Source: Bacillus sp. (in: firmicutes)
GTDB taxonomy: Bacteria; Bacillota; Bacilli; Bacillales; JACDOC01
Assembly (NCBI GenBank): GCA_017656295.1
Contig: JACDOC010000001.1
Span: 124,001-188,000, forward strand
Reading direction: 5' to 3'
DNA: 64,000 nt
Below the pieces are notes generated by a model that was not told the origin of the DNA, did no database searches, and worked only from the letters and a program-made list of their open reading frames with translations. Shown piece after piece: positions 55,173 to 63,011 of this stretch (positions within the stretch are counted from its first letter, which is position 1; each line of letters starts with the position of its first letter). A program made the translations under genes and the position numbers.

Positions 55173-55940
55173 ATGAAAATCTTCAACGTTGTAGCATTTC
55201 TGTTCGCACTTACTCTGTTAACAGGTTGTAATATGATAGACAGTGAAAATAGTGGTAGTTGGTTCTTAAATCTATTTGTCAATCCTTTTTCGGTCGGCAT
55301 TGAAGGAATGGCTACCGTATTCAACGGCAATTACGGGCTAGCGATTATCATGATTACGGTAATAATCCGTTTTCTATTAATGCCGATGACACTAAAGCAG
55401 CAAAAACAAAGTAAGCTCATGAAAGAAAAGTTAGATGTGATTAAACCGAAATTAGAGGAAATTCAACAAGAATTGCAAAAGGCCACGACTCCAGAAAAAC
55501 AGAAAGAACTCCAATTAAAAACGGTCCAATTGTATCAACAACACGGCGTGAATCCGTTATCGATTGGCTGCTTACCGATGTTGATTCAAATGCCCATTTT
55601 AATGGGATTGTATTACGCCATCTCACATTCGGAGAACATCGCTTCCCACTCATTTTTATGGTTTGATTTAGGTTCTCCGGATCTATTGTTAGCCTTCATC
55701 GCATCGGCCGTTTATTTTTTGCAAATGCATCTTTCGTTAAGAAATGTTCCAAAGGAACAGCAAAGCCAAATGAAGATTATCGGATTCATCTCACCATTGA
55801 TGATCGGCTTTATATCAATTGGAGCCCCAGCAGCGTTACCTTTATATTGGATGGTGGGCGGGATATTTCTTATTTTCCAAACACTAATTGCCCAAAAGTG
55901 GTTTCTTACTTCAAGGAATCGTTCCGAAAACGTACAATAA
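55173..55940 (+). CDS. yidC2: Membrane protein insertase YidC (lipoprotein-type, YidC2/YqjG-like)
   Basis: Inserts membrane proteins, alone or with Sec. 255 residues: signal peptide with lipobox LTGC (lipidated C19), then five membrane segments. The hydrophilic-groove arginine is R66 in ITVIIRFLLMPMTLKQQKQS. Cytoplasmic coiled hairpin (about 80-130) and NPLSIGCLPMLIQMPILMGLYYAI core. The first Bacillus paralogue, spoIIIJ, is normally near the replication origin; this would be the second. ATG 55173 after GAGGAGG, which is sequestered in a hairpin. In B. subtilis, yidC2 (yqjG) lies elsewhere in the chromosome. Confidence 0.92.
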   Translation: MKIFNVVAFLFALTLLTGCNMIDSENSGSWFLNLFVNPFSVGIEGMATVFNGNYGLAIIMITVIIRFLLMPMTLKQQKQSKLMKEKLDVIKPKLEEIQQELQKATTPEKQKELQLKTVQLYQQHGVNPLSIGCLPMLIQMPILMGLYYAISHSENIASHSFLWFDLGSPDLLLAFIASAVYFLQMHLSLRNVPKEQQSQMKIIGFISPLMIGFISIGAPAALPLYWMVGGIFLIFQTLIAQKWFLTSRNRSENVQ

Positions 55941-55944
55941 AAAA

Positions 55945-55988
55945 TTGGGTGACCTGATCAAACTTTCCCCTGTTCAGGTCACCCTTTC
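55945..55988. terminator. Bidirectional terminator between yidC and vanZ-like gene
   Basis: GGGTGACCTGA (55947-55957) pairs with TCAGGTCACCC (55974-55984), T-rich on the plus side and AATTTTTT on the minus side. The stop codon of the minus-strand gene lies in the arm. Confidence 0.85.
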
Positions 55989-56426
55989 TTTGTTTTCTTC
56001 CATCCAACTAGCAAACGATTGTATTTTCTTACCGAACCATGAACGTGGGTTTTTAAAATAAAAACGACTGACAAACCAAAAACTAAAGGCTACGCCAGTT
56101 AAGTCTTTGGCGGCATCGATAATGGACGCGGATCGGTATGGGACGAACGCTTGATGGATTTCGTCTATAAATCCGTAAAAACTGGCGACGATAGCTGCCA
56201 AAATATGAGCTGTTACCGTTAATCGACGGTTTACTAGTAACGCTGCGATGAACATGAGGTACAAAAGTCCAAATTCAACCAGATGAAGCGATTCTTTGAA
56301 CCACCGATCAAGCCATTCATTTTCAAGGGCAATTACCTTGTCATCCGGATGGCTCGATAAGTACCAGATCAGTCCCATATAGATGAACGGAGCCACCGTA
56401 AACAGTAATCGAATGAAATGTTTCAT
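55974..56426 (-). CDS. VanZ family membrane protein
   Basis: 150 residues, four membrane segments. Family features: LIWYLSSHP, HLVEFGLLYLMF and YGFIDEIHQAFVPYRSASIIDAAKDLTGVAFSF. VanZ relatives give low-level teicoplanin resistance in enterococci, but most genomic copies have unknown roles. Here it is a lone gene, transcribed toward yidC and sharing its terminator. Confidence 0.88.
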   Translation of the reverse strand: MKHFIRLLFTVAPFIYMGLIWYLSSHPDDKVIALENEWLDRWFKESLHLVEFGLLYLMFIAALLVNRRLTVTAHILAAIVASFYGFIDEIHQAFVPYRSASIIDAAKDLTGVAFSFWFVSRFYFKNPRSWFGKKIQSFASWMEENKERVT

Positions 56427-56546
56427 TTTCTATCCACCTTTTCTTTCTCTATGGTTATATTATTGTACCATGTCTTCTTCAGAAAACTTTTTACATAAAT
56501 CGTACAGTTTTGACAAAGAATAATAGAAAAAAATTTTTTTCAACAG

Positions 56547-56575
56547 GTATATATTTTTCCTCTTGTGTTCAAAAT
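56547..56575 (+). promoter_or_regulatory. Candidate sigma-F promoter of spoIIQ
   Basis: GTATA (56547-56551), 15-base spacer, GTTCAAAAT (56567-56575), similar in layout to the spoIIR candidate. spoIIQ is a known sigma-F gene. Confidence 0.5.
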
Positions 56576-56594
56576 GGTTGCTGAGGTGATGAAA

Positions 56595-57401
56595 ATGAGA
56601 GAGGAAGAAAAGAAACGATCTTCTCAAAAGTGGAACATGCAAAGCTTCTTTAGAAAACGTTGGGTATTTCCAGCCTTGTATTTAGCGCTAGCAGCCATTT
56701 TGATTTCTGGTATTCTTTGGTACCAAACAACTGGTGATGATGTCACAGAGCCACAAGATTACGGTAGCTATGGAGATGAAGATTTACAAAGCGGTAAAGG
56801 CATCGACAATCCAGCAGTAGAAGTAAACCGTGCCGTGGAAAACATTTTAATGCCTGTGGAAAATGAAGATGAAGCCCAAATCGTGACTCAGTTTTACGAC
56901 TTTAACGGTTCAGAAGAAGAGCAAGTAGCCGCACTCGTAGTTTATAAAAATAATTACTACCCAAGTCAGGGAATTGATATTGGAATGAAAAACGGCGAGT
57001 CATTCGATGTATTAGCGGCACTTAGCGGAACTGTCAAAGAAGTCAAAGAAGATTCATTCTTAGGGAATGTCATTGAAATTGAACACGACAACGGAGTCGT
57101 CACTCGCTACCAATCTGTAAAAGACATTGCGGTAGAAGTTGGTGATGATGTAGAACAAGGTCAAGTCATTGCAAAGGCTGGAAAAAGCGAATTTAACCAA
57201 GAAGCTGGTGTGCATGTCCATTTTGAAATCCGCAAAAATGACGTAGCTGTCAATCCGTTAGACTACTTCAACAAATCTCTTTCTTCACTCGACGAAGTAG
57301 GACAAGCGGAAGAACAATCTTCGGATAAAGAAGAGACAACCGAAGAAAAAAGTGCGGAAGAAAACGAACAATCCTCTGATTCCACATCAGACAACGAATA
57401 A
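56595..57401 (+). CDS. spoIIQ: Stage II sporulation protein Q
   Basis: Forespore half of the SpoIIQ-SpoIIIAH channel/ratchet joining forespore and mother cell during engulfment. 268 residues: cytoplasmic MREEEKKRSSQKW, membrane helix (VFPALYLALAAILISGILW), LytM/M23 domain (about 110-225) and an acidic Ser/Glu tail. HVHFEIR is present, but the first zinc-site histidine of active M23 enzymes is serine (YPSQGIDIG), as in B. subtilis, so no peptidase activity is expected. ATG 56595 after GAGGTG. Confidence 0.96.
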   Translation: MREEEKKRSSQKWNMQSFFRKRWVFPALYLALAAILISGILWYQTTGDDVTEPQDYGSYGDEDLQSGKGIDNPAVEVNRAVENILMPVENEDEAQIVTQFYDFNGSEEEQVAALVVYKNNYYPSQGIDIGMKNGESFDVLAALSGTVKEVKEDSFLGNVIEIEHDNGVVTRYQSVKDIAVEVGDDVEQGQVIAKAGKSEFNQEAGVHVHFEIRKNDVAVNPLDYFNKSLSSLDEVGQAEEQSSDKEETTEEKSAEENEQSSDSTSDNE

Positions 57402-57407
57402 ATTACG

Positions 57408-57440
57408 AGTCTGTCCATTATTCGGACAGGCTTTTTTTGT
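57408..57440 (+). terminator. spoIIQ terminator
   Basis: AGTCTGTCC pairs with GGACAGGCT (one wobble) around ATTATTC, then seven T. Confidence 0.9.
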
Positions 57441-57485
57441 GGTCAGTAGGAGTAGTAGCCCAGTGTGAAGGGGGGCGGATCCTGA

Positions 57486-57590
57486 TATGAGCCTATTTTT
57501 AAAATCTATACCTAAAACCACCTCTATGAGCCAAATCGGTGTTCTATGTTCCAAATTTGGCAAGTTATAAGCCACTCGTGAGTTCCTCAT
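57486..57590. repeat. About 20-bp period array, TATGAGCC motif
   Basis: Units begin at 57486 (TATGAGCC), 57507 (TATACC), 57525 (TATGAGCC), 57545 (TATGTTCC) and 57566 (TATAAGCC): steps 21, 18, 20 and 21. The motif is close to that at 23460 but with CC for CA. It lies after the spoIIQ terminator. Confidence 0.65.
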
Positions 57591-57638
57591 TTGTCAAATT
57601 ATGTCTTGCTTAATAAAAAAATTGTCTATGGATTGCCC

Positions 57639-57667
57639 TTGACGAATTGGGAACAAAAATTAATAAT
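57639..57667 (+). promoter_or_regulatory. Candidate sigma-A promoter of the 60-residue membrane protein
   Basis: TTGACG (57639-57644), 17-base spacer, AATAAT (57662-57667), 71 bases before the GTG start. Confidence 0.55.
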
Positions 57668-57738
57668 GTAAAATATAGAATTTTCTAAAGATTGAAATTA
57701 TTAATTGTGATAGCACTTTCTTTGAAAGGAGGATTGAC

Positions 57739-57921
57739 GTGCTTGATTTTATCCTGTTAATGGCGATAACCGCAATTTCACTCATCCTAGCCCTTAAGTA
57801 CAAAAAGACGTTTTTTTTAGCTATTCCGTTTTTATCAATTTTTATTTATTTTTTTATTCAAATCGTCTTAGTGCCCGCACCGTTTTGGGAGACGGTCAAA
57901 TTTATTTTCTCGCTAACGTAA
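57739..57921 (+). CDS. Small hydrophobic membrane protein, unknown
   Basis: 60 residues from GTG 57739, with AAAGGAGG six bases upstream. Two hydrophobic segments (about 3-19 and 25-46) joined by KYKK. Family not recognised. A good ribosome site and an own promoter support a real gene. No terminator is obvious; repeat copy 2 follows. Confidence 0.6.
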   Translation: MLDFILLMAITAISLILALKYKKTFFLAIPFLSIFIYFFIQIVLVPAPFWETVKFIFSLT

Positions 57922-58019
57922 AGCTTCTTCCGTTTTTTCTCCATGAATTTCTACAGTCATTTCTTCACTCAGCTTCTATGAATCGACACGTTCATCCATA
58001 TGTAATTTTTTTAAAAGAA

Positions 58020-58202
58020 GGCTATGTTATATGTCATTGTTGATTTTTAGCAAGTTATTCACACGGCGGCGACTTCAGCGGGAACAAGAAGCCGCAAGAC
58101 CCTTACTTGAGTGTTGCGAGGGAGCGGCTTGCGGATTGCCCGCGGAAAGCGTCCGCCTGCAGAGAAATGTATAAATATCAACAGTATCGGTTTAACAGTG
58201 CC
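58020..58202 (+). repeat. Structured intergenic repeat, copy 2
   Basis: About 183 bp from GGCTATGTTATATG to TTTAACAGTGCC. Nested arms: GGC..TGTTA/TAACA..GCC, GTTGAT/ATCAAC, GGCGG/CCGCC, CGGG/CCCG and AAGCCGC/GCGGCTT. It ends 20 bases before the start of the small symporter subunit and so lies in that gene's 5' region. Confidence 0.9.
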
Positions 58203-58222
58203 TAAAAGAAAGGAGACCTAAT

Positions 58223-58525
58223 ATGGAAAAAATGGATCCACAGCTCGTGAACAAGTATGTAAAAGAAAAAACGGTATATCTATGTCTTTATTTGTTTATA
58301 TGGTTTGCTGTTTCATTTGGCATTGTTCTGTTCGCAGAGCCGTTCTCGCAGGTTACGTTTAACGGTTTACCGTTCCATTATTTCATGGGCGCCCAAGGTT
58401 CTATCGTAACGTTTATCGTTTTATTATTTGTTAACGCCAAAGTAAGTGATCGGTTAGATGAAAAATACGGACTTGTTAATCGTGTAGAAAAAGTAGAGAC
58501 CTCAGGGAAAGCGGTTAATAAGTAG
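58223..58525 (+). CDS. Sodium/solute symporter small subunit (DUF4212)
   Basis: 100 residues, two membrane helices. YLCLYLFIWFAVSFGIVLFAEPF and NGLPFHYFMGAQGSIVTFIVLLFVNAKVSDRLDEKYG match the DUF4212 family that always precedes a sodium:solute symporter large subunit. ATG 58223 after AAAGGAGACC. Probably forms a two-component transporter with the next gene, 26 bp downstream. Confidence 0.9.
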   Translation: MEKMDPQLVNKYVKEKTVYLCLYLFIWFAVSFGIVLFAEPFSQVTFNGLPFHYFMGAQGSIVTFIVLLFVNAKVSDRLDEKYGLVNRVEKVETSGKAVNK

Positions 58526-58551
58526 CCAAATGAGACAAAGGGGGGAATACA

Positions 58552-60207
58552 ATGGATACACAGTTTCTTGTATCAACGTCCATTATTTTAGCCACGTTCG
58601 CGTTGTATATTGGAATTGCCATTTTTAACAAAGCCCGTGCAACATCCGACTTTTACGTCGCAGGTCGGGGGGTTCCGTCAGTGTTTAACGGGATGGCCAT
58701 TGGGGCCGACTGGATGAGTGCCGCTTCATTTATTGGACTAGCCGGAACGGTGATGATTTTAGGTTATGACGGCTTAGCTTACATTATGGGTTGGACAGGC
58801 GGTTATTTACTCCTTACCTTCTTACTTGCACCACATTTACGGAAGTCCGGTCGCTACACAGTACCGGAATTTATCGGAGACCGGTACAATAGCCATTCCG
58901 TTCGCGTCATTGCGGCCATTTGTACGATTATTATTAGTTTTACATACTCGATTGGACAGCTGTCAGGGTCAGGGGTCGTGATAGGTCGCTTGTTTGAAAT
59001 CGATGCCAAAATTGGGACGATGATTGGTGTTGTTCTAATCGCCTTTTACGCGGCCTTTGGCGGAATGAAAGGAATTACGTGGACACAAGTCGCGCAATAT
59101 TTAATTTTAATCATTGCTTATCTCATACCAGTTATTTTTATGTCCTTGCAACTGACTTCCAATCCCATTCCGTGGATTTCTTATGGAGAAATTGTCGGTA
59201 AAATGGGCGAAATTGATCGGGAACTGGGAATCTCTGAATATTTTGCGCCGTTTGAAAATGGGACAAAGTGGCAGTTTTTAGCCTTGCTGTTTACGTTAAT
59301 GGCTGGTACTGCTGGACTTCCACACGTCATTGTCCGTTTTTATACCGTATCCACGATGAAAGCGGCACGTTGGTCTGGTGCTTGGGCGTTGCTCTTTATC
59401 GGTTTATTATACTTATCTGCACCTGCTTACGCTGCGTTTTCTAGGTTCATTTTATTAACAAAAGTGGCAGGAAGTAAAATATCGGAACTGCCAGCGTGGA
59501 CGTCGACATGGGTCGATACTGGTAAACTACAAATCGCCGATAGCAACGGGGACGGTGTTTTACAATGGCAAGAAATGATGATTTCCAACGACATTGTTGT
59601 GATGGCAACACCGGAAATTGCCAACTTAGGCGTATTTGTAATCGGTCTTGTGGCTACGGGTGCAATGGCTGCTGCTTTGTCCACAGCAGGCGGATTAATG
59701 ATTGCGATATCCTCTTCACTTGCCCATGACATTTATTATCGGGTCTTTAAGCCAGACGCAACAGAGAAAAATCGATTAGTAGTCGCTCGGCTATCGATTG
59801 CAGCGGCAACCATTTTTGCTGGGTTAGTTGCCTTAAATCCACCGGGAGTAATTACCCAGATCGTCGCGTGGGCGTTTGCGTTAGCGTCAGGTACGTTCTT
59901 CCCAGCACTCGTTCTGGGTGTTTGGTGGAAACGCTCCAACGCGCAAGGAGTCATTGCGGGAATGGTCATTGGTCTTATTGTGACGTTAAGCTACATTTTC
60001 TTAGCCAAATCTGGATGGATGATTTTAGGAATTAAAGATACCGGAGCAGGAATTTTTGGAGCTCTTGCTGCGTTTGTGGCCAACATCATTGTATCGCTTT
60101 TAACTGAAGTCCCTTCCAAGGAAAAACAAGACGAAGTCGTCAACCTACGCTATCCAGAAGAAGTCGTCTACAAGGACGGTGAAGTGTGGCTAAAGAAAAC
60201 CGTATAG
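58552..60207 (+). CDS. Sodium:solute symporter large subunit with an EF-hand-like loop
   Basis: 551 residues, about 13 membrane helices, SSS family (DUF4212-partnered type; substrate likely a small carboxylate such as acetate, uncertain). GADWMSAASFIGLAGTVMILGYDGLAYIMGWTGGY, TYSIGQLSGSGVV and ATGAMAAALSTAGGLMIAISSSLAHD carry the sodium-site serines. Residues 330-341 (DSNGDGVLQWQE) form a textbook EF-hand calcium loop in a presumably extracellular segment. ATG 58552 after AAAGGGGGGAA. Confidence 0.9.
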   Translation: MDTQFLVSTSIILATFALYIGIAIFNKARATSDFYVAGRGVPSVFNGMAIGADWMSAASFIGLAGTVMILGYDGLAYIMGWTGGYLLLTFLLAPHLRKSGRYTVPEFIGDRYNSHSVRVIAAICTIIISFTYSIGQLSGSGVVIGRLFEIDAKIGTMIGVVLIAFYAAFGGMKGITWTQVAQYLILIIAYLIPVIFMSLQLTSNPIPWISYGEIVGKMGEIDRELGISEYFAPFENGTKWQFLALLFTLMAGTAGLPHVIVRFYTVSTMKAARWSGAWALLFIGLLYLSAPAYAAFSRFILLTKVAGSKISELPAWTSTWVDTGKLQIADSNGDGVLQWQEMMISNDIVVMATPEIANLGVFVIGLVATGAMAAALSTAGGLMIAISSSLAHDIYYRVFKPDATEKNRLVVARLSIAAATIFAGLVALNPPGVITQIVAWAFALASGTFFPALVLGVWWKRSNAQGVIAGMVIGLIVTLSYIFLAKSGWMILGIKDTGAGIFGALAAFVANIIVSLLTEVPSKEKQDEVVNLRYPEEVVYKDGEVWLKKTV

Positions 60208-60216
60208 TTGTTTCAA

Positions 60217-60245
60217 GCGGTCATCTTGTTGAGGTGACCGTTTGT
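60217..60245 (+). terminator. Symporter operon terminator-like hairpin
   Basis: CGGTCATC pairs fully with GGTGACCG (one wobble) around TTGTTGA, followed by TTTGTCTATTTG, a weak T tract. Confidence 0.6.
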
Positions 60246-60792
60246 CTATTTGTTGCGCTTGAAAAAAGCTGGAAGAAACTGAAAACCAAGTGGGTACAAG
60301 TGCAACGAAGGGCGGGATGTTCTCTTATTCTAAATGCTCATATCTGTCTCTTAAACGTAATATTTTTGCTCTCGAATTGCTCTTATCAAGTGCTCAAAAA
60401 CGTTCCAATATTTCCTCTTCGCTTTTGCTAACATTCCTAGGTTGTTGGTCCGTTTAGACGTTATTTTTCCTGAAAAATTTTTATGATCTTCTCTCCTTGG
60501 AACAAAATTTCGAAAAATCGTGCAAACCCCTTGTCCTTATTGTGTTTTTTGCGAATATATTTTCATCCAAGCTAATAAAATGTTACAAACCTGACAAAAT
60601 TAAAGAGAGTGTTTGAGGTGAGGAATCGTAGAAAACCCGTTTAATCAAGTTATAGATATGATTATTTGCTGTAATGACAGGAAGTAGTTTACTTTCTGCC
60701 GCATACATACGTCATGCGGGATTCAGTACTTCAACGTAGAAAGCGAGTCTCATTTCACACTTCTCTCATCCAATTTAGGGAGGGCGAGTGGT
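60246..60792. other. Symporter-spoIIID intergenic region
   Basis: About 550 bp. It holds a degenerate TGCTC motif array (60320-60430), an inverted repeat CCGCAT (60699-60704)/ATGCGG (60714-60719), and CATACATA at 60702-60709, which could be a sigma-E -10 for spoIIID although no good -35 is seen. No gene called. Confidence 0.5.
60320..60430. repeat. Degenerate TGCTCNNA array
   Basis: TGCTC-like units start at about 60320, 60335, 60346, 60367, 60378, 60391, 60413 and 60426: steps 15, 11, 21, 11, 13, 22 and 13. TGCTCATA is the reverse complement of the TATGAGCA motif of the 23460 array. Looser than the other arrays. Confidence 0.4.
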
Positions 60793-61068
60793 GTGCACGA
60801 TTACATCAAAGAGAGAACTATCAAGATAGGAAAGTATATCGTGGAGACGAAAAAAACAGTTCGCGTGATCGCCAAGGAGTTTGGCGTATCCAAAAGTACT
60901 GTCCACAAAGATTTAACGGAAAGGCTACCTGAAATCAATCCAGAACTAGCTAGTCAAGTAAAAGCCATTCTTGATTATCATAAATCGATCCGTCATCTAC
61001 GTGGAGGGGAAGCAACAAAGCAAAAGTACAAAAAAGAGGAACAGTACAATAAAAGCACAATTAAATAA
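60793..61068 (+). CDS. spoIIID: Sporulation transcription regulator SpoIIID
   Basis: Mother-cell DNA-binding protein that tunes sigma-E and sigma-K genes. 91 residues, with helix-turn-helix RVIAKEFGVSKSTVHKDL and near identity by memory to the B. subtilis protein through HLRGGEATKQKYKK; only the last 15 residues differ. GTG 60793 after AGGGAGGGCG. Confidence 0.97.
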   Translation: MHDYIKERTIKIGKYIVETKKTVRVIAKEFGVSKSTVHKDLTERLPEINPELASQVKAILDYHKSIRHLRGGEATKQKYKKEEQYNKSTIK

Positions 61069-61076
61069 TGGGATGT

Positions 61077-61110
61077 AGAGGTCCTATGAAAATAGGTCCT
61101 CTTTTTTTTG
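61077..61110 (+). terminator. spoIIID terminator
   Basis: AGAGGTCCTAT pairs with ATAGGTCCTCT (one T-T mismatch) around GAAA, then eight T. Repeat copy 3 begins one base after. Confidence 0.9.
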
Positions 61111-61300
61111 AAAGGTTATGATAAATTTCATTGTTGATTTATAGCAAGTTGTTCACACGGCGGCGACTCCAGCGGGAACAAGAAGCCGCAGGACCCTTAC
61201 TTGAGCGCACCGAGGGAAGCGGCTTGCACCTTGCCCGCGGAAAGCGTCCGCCTGTAGCGAAATGAATAAATATCAACAGTATCGTTTAATAGAGCCTTTT
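61111..61300 (+). repeat. Structured intergenic repeat, copy 3
   Basis: About 190 bp. GTTGATTTAT/ATAAATATCAAC outer arms; GGCGG...CCGCC and AAGCCGC/GCGGCTT stems intact. AAAGG/CCTTT at the extreme ends. It directly abuts the spoIIID terminator, inside the 450-bp spoIIID-mbl gap, whose remainder shows nothing further except an AT-rich mbl promoter area. Confidence 0.9.
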
Positions 61301-61518
61301 GAAAAAAGCATGTGAGCTCACATCCAACATGCTGACGAAATTTTGTCAGACGTCTGAAAACTTTTTTACATCTCCCCATTTTTTAAGGAAATGAACTATG
61401 CTAAAATAAACAATTAGGGATAAAAATAATTAACGTTGGAAGATGATGTATTTTTTGTCATAAATAAGTGATAGTAGTTGTTTTGTGGAATAAAGGTGTA
61501 GGAAGGAGCTATCTAGGC

Positions 61519-62520
61519 ATGTTTTCTAGAGATATTGGAATTGACTTAGGTACGGCAAACGTATTGATTCATGTAAAAGGTCGCGGCATTGTGCTTAATG
61601 AACCTTCCGTTGTGGCGATTGATAAAAATACAAACAAAGTACTTGCAGTCGGTGAAGAAGCACGGCGCATGGTCGGCCGCACACCAGGAAATATCGTGGC
61701 GATTCGTCCGTTAAAAGACGGCGTTATTGCTGATTTTGACGTCACAGAAGCGATGCTTAAATATTTTATTAATAAGTTAAACGTGAAAGGGTTTTTATCG
61801 AAGCCGCGTATTTTAATTTGCTGTCCAACGAATATTACGAGTGTTGAACAAAAGGCAATTAAAGAAGCGGCGTACAAAAGCGGCGGGAAAAAAGTATACC
61901 TCGAAGAAGAACCAAAAGTTGCGGCGATCGGTGCGGGCATGGATATTTTCCAACCGAGCGGAAACATGGTCGTTGACATCGGTGGCGGCACAACCGACGT
62001 AGCCGTTTTATCCATGGGTGATATTGTTACTTCCTCTTCGATTAAGATGGCGGGCGATAAGTTCGATATGGAAATTCTAAATTATATTAAGAAAAAATAT
62101 AAATTGTTAATCGGTGAGCGGACAGCTGAAAATATTAAAATTAATATCGGTACCGTATTCCCGGGATCTCGTAAAGAAGAAATGGATATTCGCGGCCGCG
62201 ATATGGTGACAGGTCTTCCACGTACGATTACCGTAAACTCTGAAGAAATTGAAGGAGCACTTCGTGAGTCGGTATCAGTTATTGTACAAGCCGCGAAAAA
62301 CGTACTGGAAAAAACTCCACCAGAATTGTCTGCGGATATTATTGATCGTGGCGTTATTTTAACAGGTGGCGGTGCATTGCTTCACGGCATTGACCAACTG
62401 TTAGCAGAAGAATTAAAAGTTCCGGTATTCATCGCGGATAATCCAATGAACTGCGTAGCCATCGGAACAGGCATTATGCTTGAGAATATAGACAAGATTT
62501 CAGCAAGATATCTAGGCTAA
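61519..62520 (+). CDS. mbl: MreB-family cell-shape actin Mbl
   Basis: Bacterial actin guiding lateral wall synthesis. 333 residues, the length of B. subtilis Mbl. Phosphate 1 motif GIDLGTANVLIHVKGRGIVLNEPSVVAID, phosphate 2 VVDIGGGTTDVAVLS, adenosine motif GVILTGGGALLHGIDQ. ATG 61519 with GGAAGGAG upstream; 17 upstream in-frame codons are not family-like. Mbl rather than MreB by the spoIIID-mbl-flhO context. Confidence 0.96.
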   Translation: MFSRDIGIDLGTANVLIHVKGRGIVLNEPSVVAIDKNTNKVLAVGEEARRMVGRTPGNIVAIRPLKDGVIADFDVTEAMLKYFINKLNVKGFLSKPRILICCPTNITSVEQKAIKEAAYKSGGKKVYLEEEPKVAAIGAGMDIFQPSGNMVVDIGGGTTDVAVLSMGDIVTSSSIKMAGDKFDMEILNYIKKKYKLLIGERTAENIKINIGTVFPGSRKEEMDIRGRDMVTGLPRTITVNSEEIEGALRESVSVIVQAAKNVLEKTPPELSADIIDRGVILTGGGALLHGIDQLLAEELKVPVFIADNPMNCVAIGTGIMLENIDKISARYLG

Positions 62521-62549
62521 GAGAAAGGGGCGACCTTTCTCTTTTTTTA
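62521..62549 (+). terminator. mbl terminator
   Basis: GAGAAAGG pairs with CCTTTCTC around GGCGA, then Ts; starts at the stop codon. Confidence 0.92.
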
Positions 62550-62601
62550 CAATGACACTACCCTGAAATAATTGTGGATAATTTTTACTGTTATTCGGAA
62601 T

Positions 62602-62660
62602 GCTCTTAACAGGATGAACATTGCTCTTTGTGTTTCCGTTTTTCGCTGTTCTTTTTGTAA
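62602..62660. repeat. Short 21-bp period array, TGCTCTT motif
   Basis: GCTCTT at 62602 and 62623 (21 bp apart), then GCTGTT at 62645 (22 bp). It ends where repeat copy 4 begins. A perfect DnaA box (TGTGGATAA, 62573-62581) lies just upstream. Confidence 0.4.
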
Positions 62661-62838
62661 AGGCTATGTTATATGTCCAAGTTATTCATATGAAGCGAAA
62701 GGCGGCGACTCCAGCGGGAACAAGAAGCCGCAAGACCCATACTTGAGCGTAGCGAGGGAAGCGGCTTTCCCGCGGAAAGCGTCCGCCACAAGCGAAATGT
62801 ATAAATATGAAAAGTATCGTTTAACAGACCTTCATGCC
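62660..62838 (+). repeat. Structured intergenic repeat, copy 4
   Basis: About 179 bp from AGGCTATGTTATATG to TTTAACAGACCT. GGCGGCGACTCCAGCGGG and CCCGCGGAAAGCG/GTCCGCC stems intact. The GTTGAT/ATCAAC arms of copies 1-3 are replaced by TTCATAT/ATATGAA, which still pair. The remaining ~170 bp to flhO show no gene. Confidence 0.9.
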
Positions 62839-63011
62839 AATTGCCATTAGCACATCGATGAATGACCATACGTAAGAGATTATTTTACGTAGATCACTAA
62901 TAGTATTTTTGGCCTAGAAATGGAAATAAATTGGCCAAAATTAGGATACCGCTGTTCCAAAGAATGGCTTATAATAAATATGAGATATTGTAACGGTTTG
63001 AGGTGAATTTT

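Noticed and set aside
60702-60709. Firm sigma-E promoter call for spoIIID
   Set aside because: CATACATA fits the -10, but no acceptable -35 is found 13-15 bases upstream. Mentioned only in the intergenic entry.
62669-62869. Minus-strand and plus-strand open frames across repeat copies (also 21063-21263, 61197-61379 and 62572-62850)
   Set aside because: They follow the structured repeat, have similar translations only because the DNA repeats, and lack ribosome sites. Likely spurious proteins.
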